Origin: Pseudomonas sp. RGM2987
GTDB lineage: Bacteria > Pseudomonadota > Gammaproteobacteria > Pseudomonadales > Pseudomonadaceae
Assembly (NCBI RefSeq): GCF_022952855.1
Contig: NZ_JALJDX010000218.1
Location: 93,946 to 157,945 of the forward strand
DNA: 64,000 nt
Direction: 5' to 3'
Positions 62,481 through 64,000 of this stretch are shown here, piece by piece; the stretch's first letter is position 1, and each line of letters opens with the position of its first letter. Below the pieces are notes generated by a model, which had not been told where the DNA came from, searched no databases, and saw nothing but the letters and a program-made list of their open reading frames with translations. Both the position numbers and the translations under genes were made by a program.

Positions 62481-63926
62481 ATGAAACCAGCACGTCTTCG
62501 CGCCGACGTCCTCGCCGGCCTCACCACGTCTTTCGCCTTGCTCCCCGAATGCATCGCCTTCGCCCTGGTCGCCCACCTCAACCCGCTGATGGGGCTGTAT
62601 GGCGCCTTCATTATCTGCACGCTGACCGCCCTGTTCGGCGGCCGTCCGGGCATGGTATCGGGCGCGGCAGGATCGATGGCGGTGGTGATCGTGGCGTTGG
62701 TGGTGCAGCACGGCGTGCAATACCTGCTGGCCACGGTACTGCTGGGCGGACTGATCATGATGGCGTTCGGGCTGTTGCGGCTGGGCAAACTGATACGCAT
62801 GGTGCCGCATCCGGTGATGCTCGGTTTCGTCAACGGCCTGGCGATCGTCATCGCGCTGGCGCAGTTGGAGCATTTCAAGAACGGCGAGACCTGGCTGAGC
62901 GGCGGCCCGTTGTACCTGATGGCCGGGCTGGTGGTGCTGACCATGGCCATCGTCTATCTGTTGCCGCGCCTGACCCGCAGCGTGCCGCCGGCCCTGGTGG
63001 CGATCCTCGGGGTTGGCCTTGCGGTGTATCTGCTCGGTTTGCCAACCCGGACACTGGGGGACATGGCCCACATCGCCGGCGGCTTGCCGAGCCTTGCCTG
63101 GCCGGACATCCCGTGGAATCTGGAGACCCTGCGGATCGTCGCGCCTTATGCCGTGATCATGGCGTTGGTGGGTTTGCTGGAAACCCTGCTGACCCTGAAC
63201 CTGACCGATGAAATCACCGAGAGCCGCGGCTATCCGGACCGTGAATGCGTGGCCCTGGGCGCCGCCAACATGGCCTCCGGGCTACTGGGCGGCATGGGTG
63301 GTTGCGCGATGATCGGCCAGACGATGATCAACTTGAGCTCTGGCGGGCGCGGGCGATTGTCCGGCGTGGTGGCCGGGATCATGGTGCTGCTGTTCGTGTT
63401 GTTCCTGTCGCCGCTGATCGAGCGCATCCCGCTAGCGGCGCTGGTGGGCGTGATGTTCGTGGTGGCGCAGCAGACGTTTGCCTGGGCCTCGTTGCGGGTG
63501 ATCAACAAGGTGCCGGCCAATGACGTTTTGGTGATCATCGCAGTGACGGTCATCACGGTATTCACCGACCTGGCGATTGCCGTGCTCTGCGGTATCGTCA
63601 TCGCGGCCCTCAACTTCGCCTGGCAACAGGCTCGGGAGCTGTACGCCGACACGCACCTTGAAAACGATGGGAGCAAACTCTATCGCCTGCACGGCACCTT
63701 GTTCTTCGCCTCGACGACGCCGTTCCTCAACCAGTTCGACCCGGCCGACGACCCGCCCGTGGTGACCCTGGACTGCCGCCACCTGAGCTTCGTCGACTAC
63801 TCGGCCATCGCCGCGCTCATGACTTTGCGTGAACGCTACGGCAAGGCCGGCAAGCATCTGCGGGTGTTCCACCTGTCGGAACGCTGCAAGCAGATGCTCA
63901 AGCGCGCGGGTGTGCATCACGACTGA
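62481..63926 (+). CDS. SulP-family anion transporter with STAS domain
   Basis: 481 residues. Membrane core with about 10-12 segments and the SulP signature near the start (LAGLTTSFALLPECIAFALVAHLNPLMGLYGAF), then GSMAVVIVALV, VNGLAIVIALAQLEHF and GGMGGCAMIGQTMINLSSGGRGRLSG. A short cytosolic STAS domain occupies about 395-481 (LYRLHGTLFFASTTPFLNQF, VTLDCRHLSFVDYSAIAAL). It is shorter than classical sulfate permeases and belongs to the branch that includes bicarbonate/sulfate-type carriers; the anion cannot be named from sequence. Stands alone. Confidence 0.92.
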   Translation: MKPARLRADVLAGLTTSFALLPECIAFALVAHLNPLMGLYGAFIICTLTALFGGRPGMVSGAAGSMAVVIVALVVQHGVQYLLATVLLGGLIMMAFGLLRLGKLIRMVPHPVMLGFVNGLAIVIALAQLEHFKNGETWLSGGPLYLMAGLVVLTMAIVYLLPRLTRSVPPALVAILGVGLAVYLLGLPTRTLGDMAHIAGGLPSLAWPDIPWNLETLRIVAPYAVIMALVGLLETLLTLNLTDEITESRGYPDRECVALGAANMASGLLGGMGGCAMIGQTMINLSSGGRGRLSGVVAGIMVLLFVLFLSPLIERIPLAALVGVMFVVAQQTFAWASLRVINKVPANDVLVIIAVTVITVFTDLAIAVLCGIVIAALNFAWQQARELYADTHLENDGSKLYRLHGTLFFASTTPFLNQFDPADDPPVVTLDCRHLSFVDYSAIAALMTLRERYGKAGKHLRVFHLSERCKQMLKRAGVHHD

Positions 63927-63932
63927 AAAACC

Positions 63933-63957
63933 TGTGGGAGCGGGCTTGCTCGCGAAA
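63933..63957. repeat. REP palindrome at the window end
   Basis: CTGTGGGAGCGGGCTTGCTCGCG unit 6 nt after the SulP stop. The paired inverse copy, if any, would lie beyond the window. Confidence 0.7.
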
Positions 63958-64000
63958 GCAGTGTGTCAGTGACGAATCGGGGTCTGACAAACCGCTTTCG

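Overview
The window looks like a Pseudomonas chromosome, most likely from the P. fluorescens group. The coding content fits (acdS/acdR, an McpS-type chemoreceptor, FecI/FecR/TonB-receptor signalling, a Tc toxin locus, a Pseudomonas-style CDI locus), as do the many REP palindromes of the type GGGAGC-A/T-AGCTCCC or GAGCAAGCTCGCTCC at gene borders. Most of it is high-GC core-like DNA. The stretches at about 10.2-14.2 kb and 16.8-19.5 kb, and the toxin/immunity ends of the CDI genes, are visibly more AT-rich and look acquired.

Layout. 1-3.7 kb: ACC deaminase acdS with divergent Lrp-type acdR. Downstream of acdS on the same strand lie two small unknown genes and the 5' part of an AceE/MdeB-type 2-oxoacid dehydrogenase E1, so the operon may both make and burn 2-oxobutyrate. 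3.7-5.5 kb: divergent AraC regulator and SDR oxidoreductase. 5.9-9.9 kb: Fur-box-preceded ECF sigma factor, FecR anti-sigma and a TonB-dependent siderophore receptor with a signalling domain. 10.2-14.2 kb: a tight minus-strand operon of a Ycf46-type AAA+ ATPase, an NrdG-like radical-SAM protein, a protein that reads as a DUF1257(Ycf35)-DUF2997 fusion, and a membrane protein. I consider this the best candidate for an undescribed system. 14.4-15.9 kb: a leucine-rich-repeat protein.

16.2-38.4 kb is a contact-dependent inhibition region. A complete cdiB-cdiA-cdiI operon runs on the minus strand (38.4 to 26.9 kb). Next to it is an orphan, N-terminally truncated cdiA with a different C-terminus (HINT plus ParB-like toxin) and its own immunity gene. 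The orphan block, with an RNA 2'-phosphotransferase (kptA) and an IS110 remnant, lies between two nearly identical direct repeats of about 570 bp, each carrying a C4-like antisense RNA and a 90-codon gene. An array of eight 11-nt repeats lies upstream of kptA.

38.8-43.4 kb: PAP2 phosphatase plus histidine phosphatase, McpS-like chemoreceptor, and a FitAB/VapBC-type toxin-antitoxin pair with a perfect palindromic operator. 43.7-58.1 kb: a complete insecticidal Tc toxin operon (TccA- and TccB-like split A subunit, TcB, and a TcC with a variable C-terminus I do not recognise). 58.2-64 kb: a glyoxalase-family remnant, an N-acyl-D-amino-acid deacylase/RpiR regulator/GntP transporter cluster, and a SulP transporter. 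I saw no tRNA, rRNA, CRISPR array or replication origin.

All family assignments are by reading the translated sequence; no database search was run.
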